This document shows, piece after piece, positions 47,240-57,475 of a DNA stretch of 64,000 nucleotides (positions within the stretch are counted from its first letter, which is position 1; every line of letters starts with the position of its first letter). The DNA comes from Glaciecola sp. 33A (GTDB taxonomy: Bacteria; Pseudomonadota; Gammaproteobacteria; Enterobacterales; Alteromonadaceae). A program made the position numbers and the translations under genes. The DNA lies in assembly GCF_002836745.1 (NCBI RefSeq), contig NZ_PJAR01000025.1:1-64000 (forward strand), given 5' to 3'. Below the pieces are notes generated by a model that was not told the origin of the DNA, did no database searches, and saw only the letters and a list, made by a program, of their open reading frames with translations.

Positions 47240-47860
47240 ATGAGTCAGTTTTTTTACGTTCATCCAGACAATCCTCAAGTAAGGCTAATCAAACAGGCTT
47301 GCGAAATCATTCGTGCGGGCGAAGTGATTGTTTATCCAACCGACTCGGGTTATGCCATTGGCTGTCAGATGGAAAACAAAAAGGCCCTAGAGCAAATTTG
47401 TCGTATTCGAGATATTGGTAAGGACCATAATTTTACGCTTATGTGTAGAGACATGTCTGAATTGTCAGTCTATGCAAGAGTGGATAACGCGGCATTTAGG
47501 CAAATAAAAAACAACACCCCAGGGCCTTACACATTTATTTTAAAAGCGACAAAAGAAGTACCTAAACGCCTGCAAAACCCAAAACGCAGAACCATTGGTA
47601 TTCGTGTACCAAACAATCCTATCGCCCTCGCTTTGTTGGAGGAACACGGCGAGCCGATAATGTCTACGACATTAATATTGCGAAATGCATCGATGGCTGA
47701 AACCGACCCAGAGGAAATCAGAGACAAGCTTGAAAAACTCGTTGGTTTGATTATTCATGGCGGCTACTTGGGTGAAGAGCCAACCACCGTTATTGATATG
47801 TCTGACGGAGCAACGCAGGTTATTCGGTTTGGAAATGGCGATCCTTCGCCTTTTCAATGA
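47240..47860 (+). CDS. yciO: YciO-family Sua5/YrdC-like protein
   Basis: A 206-residue YrdC-domain protein. The first codons, MSQFFYVHPDNPQVRLI, follow E. coli YciO almost exactly, so the start is set at ATG 47240, even though the frame is open earlier. VIVYPTDSGYAIGCQ and KNNTPGPYTFILKAT are present. The fold is that of threonylcarbamoyl-AMP synthase, but YciO is a separate branch and activity is not certain. It lies 11 bases after rnm and overlaps scpA by 4. Confidence 0.88.
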   Translation: MSQFFYVHPDNPQVRLIKQACEIIRAGEVIVYPTDSGYAIGCQMENKKALEQICRIRDIGKDHNFTLMCRDMSELSVYARVDNAAFRQIKNNTPGPYTFILKATKEVPKRLQNPKRRTIGIRVPNNPIALALLEEHGEPIMSTTLILRNASMAETDPEEIRDKLEKLVGLIIHGGYLGEEPTTVIDMSDGATQVIRFGNGDPSPFQ

Positions 47861-48717
47861 GTCAGAACCGCACGCCTACCGAGAATAAGCCAGCCTTAGA
47901 TGTTGCTCAAATAAAGGAGCAGCAACCGCTGGCATTGGCCTTTGTTAATGGTCAAGCTTTTATTGAAAAGCCGGAAGACCTGTATATTCCACCCGATGCA
48001 CTTGAAGTTATTTTAGATAGGTTTGAAGGGCCACTTGATCTGTTGTTGTATCTTATCCGTCGTCAAAAGTTCGATATTGTTGAGTTACCGGTATTGCAGA
48101 TCACGCAGCAGTATATGAAATACGTAGATGTGATGACCGATGCAAAACTCGAATTGGCAGGCGAATATCTGTTAATGGCCGCCATGTTAGCGGAAATAAA
48201 GTCTCGTTTATTGCTACCTAAACGTGGCGACGCTGCGGAAGATGAAGAGGATCCCCGCGCAGAATTAATTCGTCGTTTGAAAGAATATGAAAAAATCAAA
48301 AAAGCGGCAGAACAACTCGACGTAATTCCAAGAATGGAGCGTGATAATTTTACAGCGACAGCACAAACAAGCGACAATGTGCAAGCTATTAAACACCTTC
48401 CTCAAGTGAGGCTACAAGAAATTGCCCTTGCTTTTCATGGCGTTATGCGGCGCGTTCAAGCATTCGAACATCATCAAATTAAAAAAGAAGCGTTATCAAC
48501 GCGTGAACGCATGTCTTATATTTTACAACGTCTCAACCATCAGACCTATACTGAACTTTCCAGTCTTATTACATTGTCCGAGGGCAAAGCCGGCGTTGTG
48601 GTCACTTTTATTGCGATTTTAGAATTGGTAAAGAGCGGGTTAATTTTGTGTTCACAAGAGGATGTATTTACAAATATTCACGTTAAGTTGGGTGAAATTG
48701 AATATGCAGAAGTGTAA
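47857..48717 (+). CDS. scpA: Segregation and condensation protein A
   Basis: A 286-residue kleisin-like subunit of the SMC-ScpAB chromosome-condensation complex. The family block FEGPLDLLLYLIRRQKFDIVE is present, followed by LAGEYLLMAAMLAEIKSRLLLP, and a winged-helix end. The start overlaps the yciO stop (ATGA). The N-terminal 45 residues are an extra hydrophilic lead. scpB follows after a 199-base gap. Confidence 0.93.
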   Translation: MSQNRTPTENKPALDVAQIKEQQPLALAFVNGQAFIEKPEDLYIPPDALEVILDRFEGPLDLLLYLIRRQKFDIVELPVLQITQQYMKYVDVMTDAKLELAGEYLLMAAMLAEIKSRLLLPKRGDAAEDEEDPRAELIRRLKEYEKIKKAAEQLDVIPRMERDNFTATAQTSDNVQAIKHLPQVRLQEIALAFHGVMRRVQAFEHHQIKKEALSTRERMSYILQRLNHQTYTELSSLITLSEGKAGVVVTFIAILELVKSGLILCSQEDVFTNIHVKLGEIEYAEV

Positions 48718-48916
48718 AATGGGCTTAACGCTGGCGATGGGATTGCATGATAACGGTTAAAAGTACTAGGTACCGACAATTACCTCAGTGGTTTGCTTTA
48801 AAATAAGGTAAAATACGGTATTGAGCGTGCTGCATTTACGTAAATTGCGCAAAGTCTTTGAATTGAATTATTTTTTGTAGGCATGATGATACGCATTGTG
48901 ACGGTGGATAACGCAA

Positions 48917-49516
48917 ATGCAAAAACTGAATGAAGCTCAACTAAAACAGCTAATAGAAGCTGGCGTTTTTGTGGCGGATGGTGCGCTGAGTATTGATGTA
49001 ATGAGGGTTACGTTTTTAGCTGATTTCTCGGTCTCAACGGCACAAATTAAGAAAGCCCTAGCAGAACTTGAATTAGACTACTCGCCTCGTGGTATTCATT
49101 TAGTCAAGGTGGCAAGTGGTTATCGCTTTCAGTCAGACGAAGGACTGGGCATTCTACTCAGTAAGTTATGGCAAGAAAACGCGCCCAAATACAGCCGTGC
49201 TATGATGGAAACACTAGCACTGGTTGCCTACCGTCAGCCTATTACACGCGGTGAAATTGAAGAGATAAGAGGTGTCTCAGTGAGTAGTCACATTGTGAAG
49301 TCACTGGTAGAAAGAAATTGGGTAAAAGTAATTGGACATAAAGAAGTACCCGGCAGACCGGCACTTCTAGCAACAACAAAAACATTTTTGGATTATTTTT
49401 CATTATCAACGCTAGCCGAACTACCCTCAGCTGACAACTTTGTTGATAGTTTAGAGCAGGCAATGACTGCATCTAACATCGAAGATAATACACTAGATAA
49501 CGAAAAGCGACATTAA
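48917..49516 (+). CDS. scpB: Segregation and condensation protein B
   Basis: A 199-residue protein with two winged-helix domains: RGIHLVKVASGYRFQSDE and ALVAYRQPITRGEIEEIRGVSVSS are the family blocks, followed by GRPALLATTKTFLDYF. It binds ScpA in the condensin complex. It lies between scpA and rluB, as common in gammaproteobacteria. Confidence 0.94.
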   Translation: MQKLNEAQLKQLIEAGVFVADGALSIDVMRVTFLADFSVSTAQIKKALAELELDYSPRGIHLVKVASGYRFQSDEGLGILLSKLWQENAPKYSRAMMETLALVAYRQPITRGEIEEIRGVSVSSHIVKSLVERNWVKVIGHKEVPGRPALLATTKTFLDYFSLSTLAELPSADNFVDSLEQAMTASNIEDNTLDNEKRH

Positions 49517-49538
49517 GACGTGATGACTTTTACTGCTT

Positions 49539-49568
49539 TTTAGAAGCACTAAATTTAGAAGCACTAAA
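49539..49568. repeat. 15-bp perfect tandem repeat between scpB and rluB
   Basis: TTTAGAAGCACTAAA occurs twice with no gap. Each copy is itself a partial palindrome (TTTAG...CTAAA). No coding role. Confidence 0.85.
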
Positions 49569-49652
49569 ATTGGGATATAGAAGTCTGCACGGCCTATACG
49601 TTTTATTGAATTTCAATATGGAGTTCAACATTAAATTAAGTGAAGAAAAAAC

Positions 49653-50552
49653 ATGACGGATAGTCAAGATACAGTAAAGTTACAAAAGGCGCTGGCGAAC
49701 AATGGCGTGGGTTCTAGAAGAGAAATGGAACGTTGGATCCAAGACGGGCGGGTTTCAGTTAACGGTAAAATGGCAACCTTGGGCGACCGTGTTGCGCCAG
49801 CTGACCAAATTCGTGTCGATGGACACCTGATTGCGCGTAGTGTTGAAAAATCCACTTGTCGCATATTGATGTACAATAAACCTGAAGGTGAACTTTGCTC
49901 GCGTAATGACCCAGAAGGGAGAGCCACTGTATTTGAACGGTTACCAAAAATAATAGCTGATCGTTGGATCGCTGTGGGCAGACTAGATATCAACACCAGC
50001 GGACTATTGTTGTTTACAAATGATGGCGAGCTAGCCAACCGTTTGATGCACCCCCGCCATGAAATTGAGCGTGAATATGCGGTTAGAATTTTCGGTGAAG
50101 TGACACCGCAGATGCTGAGACTCTTGCAAAAAGGCGTCGAACTTGATGACGGTATCGCAAAGTTCACTCACATTCATGTGCGACCAACCGACGATGAGAG
50201 CCAAAATCAGTGGTTTAATGTGACCTTATCAGAGGGTCGCAACCGTGAAGTCAGACGTTTGTGGGAATCGCAAGGCGTTCAAGTTAGTCGTTTAATGCGC
50301 GTGCGCTACGGTAACTTAGAACTGCAAAAGCGCTTACCTCAGGGCGCTTGGATTGAATTAGATCTAGTCAGAGTCAATCAACTAAGAAAGATGGTGCAGT
50401 TGCCAAACGAAACTGAATCTGGATTGACTATGCAAGACGATAAACTGGATCACACTCGGTTGAGCAGAATGCGTCGTTCGGTTAAGAAGCACAAACTAAA
50501 TAAAGCAGGGCAGGGAAGACGAAATGCCGCTCAAGCAAGAACCAAGAAGTAA
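49653..50552 (+). CDS. rluB: 23S rRNA pseudouridine(2605) synthase
   Basis: A 299-residue RsuA/RluB-type enzyme. An S4 RNA-binding domain opens the chain (LQKALANNGVGSRREMERWI), followed by the catalytic Asp112 in VGRLDINTSGLLLFTNDG and a C-terminal EGRNREVRRLWES block. The tail is basic (KKHKLNKAGQGRR). The overall layout fits RluB; RluE and RluF are shorter or arranged differently. It lies between scpB and truA. Confidence 0.92.
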   Translation: MTDSQDTVKLQKALANNGVGSRREMERWIQDGRVSVNGKMATLGDRVAPADQIRVDGHLIARSVEKSTCRILMYNKPEGELCSRNDPEGRATVFERLPKIIADRWIAVGRLDINTSGLLLFTNDGELANRLMHPRHEIEREYAVRIFGEVTPQMLRLLQKGVELDDGIAKFTHIHVRPTDDESQNQWFNVTLSEGRNREVRRLWESQGVQVSRLMRVRYGNLELQKRLPQGAWIELDLVRVNQLRKMVQLPNETESGLTMQDDKLDHTRLSRMRRSVKKHKLNKAGQGRRNAAQARTKK

Positions 50553-50576
50553 GCTGAAGATAATGATTTTAATACC

Positions 50577-51356
50577 ATGCGAATAGCGCTAGGCGTAGAA
50601 TATGATGGCTCAAAATATTATGGTTGGCAACGTCAAAATGATTTTATTAGTGTGCAAGAAAAGCTTGAAATAGCCTTAGAGAAAATCGCCTTAGAGAAAA
50701 TTGTTGTGACCTGCGCTGGACGCACTGATGCGGGCGTTCATGCAACCTATCAGGTCGTGCATTTTGACACTGACGTACATAGGCCAAATAAAGCATGGAC
50801 TCGTGGCGTTTGCACTCACCTACCAAAGAATGTCAGTGTAAAATGGGCAAAAGTGACAACAACAGCATTTCATGCTCGATTCTCAGCTACTTCTAGACGT
50901 TATCGCTACATCATCTATAATAATCCATTGCGTACAGCTATATTACACGCTGGCATTACGCATGTTTATTATCCCTTGGATGTTGATAGAATGCATCGAG
51001 CAGCGCAGTGCTTAGTCGGAAGTAACGACTTCTCATCATTTCGCGGGGCTAATTGCCAATCGAATTCACCGGTGCGTCGTATGGAAGAAATATCAGTGAC
51101 TCGAAAAGGCGATTACATCATCGTGGAAGTGGCTGCTAATGCTTTCTTACATCATATGGTGCGTAATATTGTGGGTTCGTTGATAAGAGTAGGAACTAAG
51201 GAGGAAACGGTCGATTGGATGAAAGATACTCTTGACGCTAAAGACCGAAAAGTAGCAGGGACGACAGCACGGCCGAATGGTCTATACTTAGTCGATGTCA
51301 TTTATCCGCAAGAGTTTGATATGCCAATAAGCCAATTGGGACCTATCTTTTTATAG
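50577..51356 (+). CDS. truA: tRNA pseudouridine(38-40) synthase
   Basis: A 259-residue TruA. The catalytic Asp51 is in [11 protein letters not shown], and [32 protein letters not shown] and [15 protein letters not shown] are family blocks. It starts 24 bases after rluB. It modifies uridines in the anticodon stem-loop. An IALEK repeat in the first part aligns at normal length and so is not an insertion. Confidence 0.96.
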   Translation: MRIALGVEYDGSKYYGWQRQNDFISVQEKLEIALEKIALEKIVVTCAGRTDAGVHATYQVVHFDTDVHRPNKAWTRGVCTHLPKNVSVKWAKVTTTAFHARFSATSRRYRYIIYNNPLRTAILHAGITHVYYPLDVDRMHRAAQCLVGSNDFSSFRGANCQSNSPVRRMEEISVTRKGDYIIVEVAANAFLHHMVRNIVGSLIRVGTKEETVDWMKDTLDAKDRKVAGTTARPNGLYLVDVIYPQEFDMPISQLGPIFL

Positions 51357-51551
51357 AAAGTAGGACGGTTTTAGTACTTCTTAGACCAGTTTTACTTTCG
51401 TCATTCAACAATAGTATGATTTAATAAGCGAACAAGCGTTGTTGAACCTCGTAAAAAAAGAAAAATGGGTGTGTCGTGCACAAATAGAGTACAACATAAC
51501 GCTGACAATCATCAAATTGCGATTGAAAAAGAATTAAAATAGGAATGTTTC

Positions 51552-52406
51552 ATGAGTTGGATAGAGAAAATACTTCCACGTACGCAGTCATCAATTAAAA
51601 GCAACGTCCCAGAAGGGATTTGGACAAAATGTGGTTCTTGTAATTCGGTATTGTATAAAACTGAATTGGAAAAACAATTAGAAGTATGCCCAAAGTGTGA
51701 TCATCATATGCGGATCACGGCGCGAGCTCGGATAAACGCCTTTTTAGATACAAACGATCGCGAAGAAATTGCAGCTGACCTTGAACCACAAGATATATTG
51801 AAGTTCAGAGACAGTAAAAAGTACAAAGATCGTATTACTGCTGCACAAAAAGCGACCAATGAGAAAGACGCGTTAGTGGTAATGAAAGGCGAATTAAATG
51901 GTATGCCGATTGTTGTAGCTAGTTTTGAATTTGCCTTTATGGGCGGCTCAATGGCTTCTGTCGTGGGCGCAAAGTTCGTTGCAGCGGTTAACTCATGTTT
52001 GGAAAACAATACACCATTGGTGTGTTTTTCTACAAGCGGCGGTGCGCGGATGCAAGAAGCCCTTCTGTCGCTAATGCAAATGGCGAAAACAAGCGCTGCA
52101 CTAGCTAAAATGAGCAAAAAGGGATTACCCTATATTTCGGTATTAACCGACCCTACAATGGGTGGCGTTTCTGCAAGTTTGGCTATGCTTGGTGATGTTA
52201 ATGTAGCGGAACCAAAAGCACTTATTGGTTTTGCTGGTCCTCGGGTTATAGAACAAACCGTGAGAGAAACATTGCCAGAAGGTTTTCAACGCAGCGAATT
52301 TTTGATTGAGAAAGGCGCAATTGACATGATTGTTGACCGTCGACTAATGCGGGATAAGCTGTTTTCTGTGTTGTCGAAACTACATCATCATCACCTTGCC
52401 AACTAA
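51552..52406 (+). CDS. accD: Acetyl-CoA carboxylase carboxyltransferase beta subunit
   Basis: A 284-residue subunit with an N-terminal zinc ribbon (Cys27, Cys30, Cys46 and Cys49 in CGSC and CPKC), then a crotonase-like domain ([20 protein letters not shown] and [25 protein letters not shown]). With AccA it transfers carboxyl to acetyl-CoA, the committed step of fatty-acid synthesis. Upstream of truA and downstream of folC neighbours match E. coli order. Confidence 0.97.
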   Translation: MSWIEKILPRTQSSIKSNVPEGIWTKCGSCNSVLYKTELEKQLEVCPKCDHHMRITARARINAFLDTNDREEIAADLEPQDILKFRDSKKYKDRITAAQKATNEKDALVVMKGELNGMPIVVASFEFAFMGGSMASVVGAKFVAAVNSCLENNTPLVCFSTSGGARMQEALLSLMQMAKTSAALAKMSKKGLPYISVLTDPTMGGVSASLAMLGDVNVAEPKALIGFAGPRVIEQTVRETLPEGFQRSEFLIEKGAIDMIVDRRLMRDKLFSVLSKLHHHHLAN

Positions 52407-52440
52407 CGTTTAGTTAATTTACAGTAGATAAACAACCGTA

Positions 52441-53781
52441 ATGAACAAGAAAACAAGTCTATCTGATTGGTTGACTTATATTGAACAGGCCCATACCAAG
52501 GAAATTGATATGGGCTTGTCGCGTACTGAGAACCTTGTAAATCGCCTCAAAATTGACTTCACGGAGCAATATGTCGTCACTGTCGGAGGCACCAACGGTA
52601 AAGGCACAACGTGTGCGCTTATTGAACAAATTTGTTTGCATGCTGGTCTCACTGTAGGTGTTTACAGTTCCCCGCATTTAATCAGTTTTTGTGAGCGAAT
52701 TCGCCTGAACGGTGAGTTAATTCCACAAACAATGCTTTGTGAGATATTTGAGAAAATAGATAGTAGCCGAAAAGAAACGGCGCAAAAAGCAATTGAACTA
52801 ACTTATTTTGAATTTGCTACATTAGCCGCGCTTAAAGCATTTTCGGACCAGAAAGTGGATGTTGTTATTCTGGAAGTTGGCTTAGGCGGTCGACTCGACG
52901 CTGTGAATGTAATAGATAGCGATGTAGCAGTTATTACCAGCATAGGACTTGATCACCAAGCGTGGCTAGGCGATACAAAAGAACAAATAGCAGTTGAAAA
53001 AGCCGGTATTTTTCGCACTAATAAACCAGTGATTATCGGAGAAGAAGCGCCACAGCAATCAATGCTAGATTATGCTCAAGACCTTGGCGCTCAATTAATA
53101 TGTCGCGGTAAAGACTTCATTTTTGACGAAACAAACAATCTCATTAGTATTCAAGGCGAGCAATTCTCAACTGAAAACGCCAAAATACCAAAACAGAATG
53201 TTGCAACAGCCTTAGCTGCAGTGAATGCATTAAGTCGAAGCGCGTTTTCAGGCAGTGATAACGTGTTGAGCAGAAAGCTGGCAGCGGCATTGCCATTTTT
53301 AACAGCAAGCAAAGTCGTTCAAGCAATTATCGATAAAACTCAGGTCTTAGGTCGTCATCATGTCCTACGTCAACAGCAAAATGGCGACTGTTGCGCTGTT
53401 ATACTCGATGTTGCGCACAATGAAGACAGTGCACGGCAGTTGAGTCGCTTAATTAGAACTTATTCATTTCATACCTGTCACATTGTTGCAGGCATGTTAA
53501 AAGATAAAAATATCGAAGTGAGTTTACAGGCTTTTGCTGATATTCAAGCACATTGGTATTGTGCAACCTTACCTACCGCGAGGGGGGAAGATTCGGAACG
53601 TCTAGTTAGGGCGCTAAATTCGAGCATAGAGTTGAATGAAAATTCAAAAGTAGATGCCTTTGGCAGTGTAGATATGGCATATAAAAATGCGTTAATTAAT
53701 GCTCAGTCCGATGATATTATTCTGGTTATGGGGTCTTTTTTAACCGTTGCGGCTGTTCTCAAATACCATGCTAGTGCATAA
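52441..53781 (+). CDS. folC: Bifunctional folylpolyglutamate / dihydrofolate synthase
   Basis: A 446-residue Mur-ligase-like enzyme. The P-loop is VGGTNGKGTTCALIE, followed by SPHLISFCERIRLNG, VILEVGLGGRLDAVN and IGLDHQAWLG. The DVAHNEDSARQL block in the C-terminal domain is also standard. It adds glutamate to folates and makes dihydrofolate. It starts 35 bases after accD. Confidence 0.96.
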   Translation: MNKKTSLSDWLTYIEQAHTKEIDMGLSRTENLVNRLKIDFTEQYVVTVGGTNGKGTTCALIEQICLHAGLTVGVYSSPHLISFCERIRLNGELIPQTMLCEIFEKIDSSRKETAQKAIELTYFEFATLAALKAFSDQKVDVVILEVGLGGRLDAVNVIDSDVAVITSIGLDHQAWLGDTKEQIAVEKAGIFRTNKPVIIGEEAPQQSMLDYAQDLGAQLICRGKDFIFDETNNLISIQGEQFSTENAKIPKQNVATALAAVNALSRSAFSGSDNVLSRKLAAALPFLTASKVVQAIIDKTQVLGRHHVLRQQQNGDCCAVILDVAHNEDSARQLSRLIRTYSFHTCHIVAGMLKDKNIEVSLQAFADIQAHWYCATLPTARGEDSERLVRALNSSIELNENSKVDAFGSVDMAYKNALINAQSDDIILVMGSFLTVAAVLKYHASA

Positions 53782-53827
53782 TAAAAATTAAGCGGACATC
53801 ACGAATTAATTCGTTGAGGAATCATCA

Positions 53828-54565
53828 GTGTCAAATGCGTTACAAAACAGGCTAGTGGGGACGGTTATCCTCGTCGCCGTGACGGTTATTTTTCTACCAG
53901 ATTATCTGGATGGGAAAAAGCAAACTAATACTGAAACCTTTGTGGATTTTCCTAGCTCAACGTCAAGTTTATCTGCAATCGCACCCGATACTTTCCCCGC
54001 ACAGAAGGTAGCTAACGCAACGCGCAGAGAAGTCGTCGTGATTGACGAACAAGCAGCTGATGCCTTGTTTGAGCAAGCACAAAATACCCAAAGCACGGAT
54101 CAACCAACTGATAGCCCAGAAAAGGCCTCGCAACAATCGGAACAAACTGATGAAGAACGCAGCATGGCTCAACTTATGGCTAAGAATCTGCAAGCAGCTA
54201 AAGCTGATGACGGCGCGCCAGTGGACAGCACAAATAATTCAGGTGGCAGCAGCGCAAGAAACAATTCACTGGCTCAGCAAACTGTCGCTAAAAGTACGCC
54301 AGATACAGCGAACAATAACGCCGGTTGGGTAGTGCAATTAGGCAGTTTTGGTAACCAAAAAAATGTGAACGAGTTGCTACGAAAGCTGGAAAAAGCAGGC
54401 TATCGTTCTTTCAGCAGGAAAGTTCAAACGAGCGCTGGACGTCTAACCAAAGTATTTGTTGGCCCCGAGTTAGATAAAGAAAAATTGGACTTAGCCTTAC
54501 CTCACCTGAAAGAGACGACAGGACTGACGGGTAAAGTTACTACCTTCGACGTTGTCTCGGATTAA
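53828..54565 (+). CDS. dedD: SPOR-domain cell-division protein DedD
   Basis: A 245-residue inner-membrane protein: a single N-terminal helix (RLVGTVILVAVTVIFLPDYLDG), a long hydrophilic low-complexity linker rich in Q, S, N and T, and a C-terminal SPOR domain (WVVQLGSFGNQKNVNELLRKL...KVFVGPELDKEKL) that binds denuded peptidoglycan at the septum. Start is GTG with GAGGAATC upstream. It lies between folC and cvpA as in E. coli. Confidence 0.92.
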   Translation: MSNALQNRLVGTVILVAVTVIFLPDYLDGKKQTNTETFVDFPSSTSSLSAIAPDTFPAQKVANATRREVVVIDEQAADALFEQAQNTQSTDQPTDSPEKASQQSEQTDEERSMAQLMAKNLQAAKADDGAPVDSTNNSGGSSARNNSLAQQTVAKSTPDTANNNAGWVVQLGSFGNQKNVNELLRKLEKAGYRSFSRKVQTSAGRLTKVFVGPELDKEKLDLALPHLKETTGLTGKVTTFDVVSD

Positions 54566-54721
54566 GCTAAAAAACACCGATATTTGTCTATTTTATCATT
54601 GGACTGAATGGCACCTTCTGATAGAATGCGCGGCATACTAGAAATCACACTATAATGTTGACAGTAATAACATTTAGAACAGGTTTATGACTGAATTTCA
54701 ACCTATGATGCACTTCTCAAA

Positions 54722-55213
54722 ATGAATTGGTTTGATTTTACCATATTAGGCGTCATTGCCTTATCGGCAGTCATCAGCGTGATACGTGGTTTTGTAAAAG
54801 AGGCCATTTCACTCGTTGTGTGGTTTTCTGCGTTCATCGTCTCTAGCCAATTATATCCTCAACTTGCAAAATTTCTAAGCCGGATTTCAGATGAATTATT
54901 CAGAAACGGTGTTGCTATTGCTATCTTATTTATTTCGACATTGATTGTCGGTGCGCTCGTCAATTATGTTTTTTCTCAGTTGGTCAAAGCCACTGGATTA
55001 AGTGGAACCGATAGAGCCCTAGGCGCGGTTTTTGGCGCATTGCGAGGCCTACTCATTGTCAGTGCATTGCTCTTCTTTATGGATACTTTTACACCCTTTG
55101 CGGATAGTAAATGGTGGTTGCAATCTATATTGGTACCTGAGTTTTCAGTCATTATTGAATGGTTTTTTGAATACGTTAAAGGAAGCTCAAGCTTCCTTTC
55201 TCCTACCGAATAG
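54722..55213 (+). CDS. cvpA: CvpA-family membrane protein
   Basis: A 163-residue protein with about four membrane helices (residues 3-20, 28-46, 62-85, 100-120). [25 protein letters not shown] is the family's start. E. coli CvpA is linked to colicin V production and to stress and bile tolerance. It lies directly before purF, as widely conserved. Confidence 0.93.
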   Translation: MNWFDFTILGVIALSAVISVIRGFVKEAISLVVWFSAFIVSSQLYPQLAKFLSRISDELFRNGVAIAILFISTLIVGALVNYVFSQLVKATGLSGTDRALGAVFGALRGLLIVSALLFFMDTFTPFADSKWWLQSILVPEFSVIIEWFFEYVKGSSSFLSPTE

Positions 55214-55224
55214 AAGGTTTCTAT

Positions 55225-56742
55225 ATGTGTGGTATCGTTGGTATTGTTAGTAAAGGTCCTGTCAATCAAGACATCTACGACGCGTTAACTGTGTTGCAAC
55301 ATCGTGGTCAAGATGCGGCTGGCATCATGACCATTGATAATGGGATGTTTCATCTACGCAAAGAGAACGGCTTGGTAAGGGATGTATTTCGTACTCGCCA
55401 CATGAAGCGTCTTACCGGAAATGTTGGCATCGGGCATTGCCGCTACCCTACCGCCGGTTCCTCAAGTTCAGCCGAAGCGCAGCCCTTTTATGTGAACTCT
55501 CCATTTGGTATCGCATTTGCACACAACGGTAACTTGACCAATGCACATGAACTACAAGCAGAGGTCTTTAGTATTGCGCGACGTCATATCAATACATCTT
55601 CAGATTCAGAACTACTGCTCAATATATTTGCTCATGCTTTACAAAATGCGGCTGGGTTTGAAGTAAAACCAGAAGAAATATTTTCTGCAGTAGAAACCGT
55701 GCACAGTAAGATTAGAGGTGCATATGCGGTTGTTGCTGCCATTATCGGTAACGGCATGGTCGCGTTTAGAGACCCCTTCGGAATTCGTCCTCTTGTGCTT
55801 GGCAAACGTCAAACAGAGCATGGAGATGAATATATGGTTGCGTCTGAAAGTGTCGCTCTGGACTCTGTGGGCTTTAATTTCGTTAGAGATGTTGCGCCAG
55901 GAGAAGCGGTTTACGTTAATCAAAAGGGTGAGTTATTTACCAAGCAATGCGCAAAAAATCCTAGTTGTAACCCTTGTATCTTTGAGTTCGTCTACTTTGC
56001 GCGTCCCGATTCCTTTATTGACGGTATCAGTGTTTACGCATCGCGGGTAAATATGGGACGTAAATTAGGTGAGAAGATAGCTAGAGAGTGGGCTGATTAT
56101 GATATTGATGTGGTGATCCCAATTCCTGAAACGTCGATGGATGTGGCGTTACAAATTGCGAACACCTTAAATAAGCCTTATCGTCAAGGTTTCGTAAAAA
56201 ATCGCTATATTGGCCGAACTTTTATCATGCCGGGCCAAGTACAACGTAGAAAATCAGTGCGTCGTAAATTAAATGCCATTTCGTCTGAATTTAAAGGTAA
56301 AAATGTCTTATTGGTAGATGATTCTATTGTGCGTGGCACAACGTCTGAACAAATTATAGAAATGGCTCGTGAATCCGGTGCCAATAAGGTGTATTTTGCC
56401 TCTGCAGCACCTGAAATTCGGTTTCCCAATGTCTATGGTATCGATATGCCTTCTGCTAACGAACTTATTGCGTACGGTCGCGAAATTGAGCAAATTTGTG
56501 AATGTATTAAGGCTGACGGTTTAATCTTTCAGGATATTGCTGACCTAGTAGATGCAGTTAGAGAGGAAAATAATGCACTGACTCAATTTGAAACATCTGT
56601 ATTTGATGGTAATTATATTACGGGTGACGTGGATCAGAAGTACCTCGAGAGTATTGATAAATCAAGAAGTGAAAAAGCCAAGTCGCCAGTTATTCAAGAA
56701 GAATTGAGTAACCTTGAAATGCATAACATAGGTACCGATTAG
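55225..56742 (+). CDS. purF: Amidophosphoribosyltransferase
   Basis: A 505-residue enzyme for the first step of purine synthesis. Cys2 (MCGIVGIV) is the glutaminase nucleophile exposed after Met removal, with HRGQDAAGI and HCRYPTAG ([12 protein letters not shown]) following; the PRPP site is [14 protein letters not shown]. It starts 11 bases after cvpA. No typical PurR box was recognised upstream, although purF is often PurR-controlled. Confidence 0.97.
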   Translation: MCGIVGIVSKGPVNQDIYDALTVLQHRGQDAAGIMTIDNGMFHLRKENGLVRDVFRTRHMKRLTGNVGIGHCRYPTAGSSSSAEAQPFYVNSPFGIAFAHNGNLTNAHELQAEVFSIARRHINTSSDSELLLNIFAHALQNAAGFEVKPEEIFSAVETVHSKIRGAYAVVAAIIGNGMVAFRDPFGIRPLVLGKRQTEHGDEYMVASESVALDSVGFNFVRDVAPGEAVYVNQKGELFTKQCAKNPSCNPCIFEFVYFARPDSFIDGISVYASRVNMGRKLGEKIAREWADYDIDVVIPIPETSMDVALQIANTLNKPYRQGFVKNRYIGRTFIMPGQVQRRKSVRRKLNAISSEFKGKNVLLVDDSIVRGTTSEQIIEMARESGANKVYFASAAPEIRFPNVYGIDMPSANELIAYGREIEQICECIKADGLIFQDIADLVDAVREENNALTQFETSVFDGNYITGDVDQKYLESIDKSRSEKAKSPVIQEELSNLEMHNIGTD

Positions 56743-56788
56743 AAACTAAGTGAGTTGACACCAACGCCACTTAAGTTCGCATGTTAAG

Positions 56789-56849
56789 AAAAAGCCCGCA
56801 TTTGAAGTGACCCCATAAAGTTGGACACTTTTATTAAGCGGGCTTTTTT
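56789..56849 (+). terminator. Terminator of the purF transcript with an unusual long loop
   Basis: AAAAAGCCCGC pairs with GCGGGCTTTTTT, giving a strong stem and T run. The stem encloses 38 bases containing TGACCCCATAAAGTTGGACA (56808-56827), which resembles the terminal inverted repeat of IS3-family elements. The loop can also fold by AAGTG with CACTT. It can work in both directions and lies between convergent genes. Confidence 0.82.
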
Positions 56850-56869
56850 ATGTGTTCATATTTCTCTAT

Positions 56870-57475
56870 TTACATATATTGTGGACCAACACCTACGCTC
56901 CACAGAATAACTGAAGAAGCCATCAGTATAACCAACAACACCAAGCCACAAGTTACTACGGAGCTACTGTAAATAAAGCCTTTTTCCTCAGGAATGTGCA
57001 GCATGATAGGTACACCAGAGTATAAGAGGTAAACGGAATAGGAGAGGCCTATAAGTCCAATACACATAATAAACCATAACTCTGGATAGAATGCACTAAA
57101 CCCAGTCATAAATAGCGGTGTTGCTGTATATGCAGCAAGTTCTAGTGATTGTGTGTAAGTTGGAAATGAATCAAATGATTTGGCTAACTCGTTGATTATT
57201 ACAGCTAGCGCGACAACACCAATAATCAAACCAAAATACATTGCGATTGCCATTAGCATTGCGCTTTCTTGGGTTAGCTTAATAGTATCAGCGGTAGCTC
57301 CAGCACCAATGTCCCATCCTAAATAAGCAGAGGCGTAATAAGCCATAACAGCTGGGATCAGCGCAATTAACATAATGTGGCTTAAAGCGTAAAAGTAAGA
57401 TTCATGGCGTTTATCAATAGTCTGCCATTCTTCCTTTGGGTGAGTATAAATACCCCATAAATGATTCAAAATCAT
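56870..57475 (-). CDS. Yip1-family inner-membrane protein
   Basis: A 201-residue protein with five predicted helices (residues about 30-50, 75-100, 110-135, 140-160, 175-198). The N-terminus NHLWGIYTHPKEEWQTI is a typical Yip1/YohC-type lead. The frame opens earlier, but ATG 57475 follows GGAG by 5 bases and begins MILNHLWG, so it is chosen. Function unknown; it is convergent with purF. Confidence 0.82.
   Translation of the reverse strand: MILNHLWGIYTHPKEEWQTIDKRHESYFYALSHIMLIALIPAVMAYYASAYLGWDIGAGATADTIKLTQESAMLMAIAMYFGLIIGVVALAVIINELAKSFDSFPTYTQSLELAAYTATPLFMTGFSAFYPELWFIMCIGLIGLSYSVYLLYSGVPIMLHIPEEKGFIYSSSVVTCGLVLLVILMASSVILWSVGVGPQYM

Noticed and set aside
49664-50167. 167-codon minus-strand frame opposite rluB
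   Set aside because: Antisense shadow of a strongly conserved gene.
50643-50700. IALEK repeat in truA, at first taken for a small duplication
   Set aside because: Alignment by eye with E. coli TruA shows the same length in this region, so no insertion has happened.
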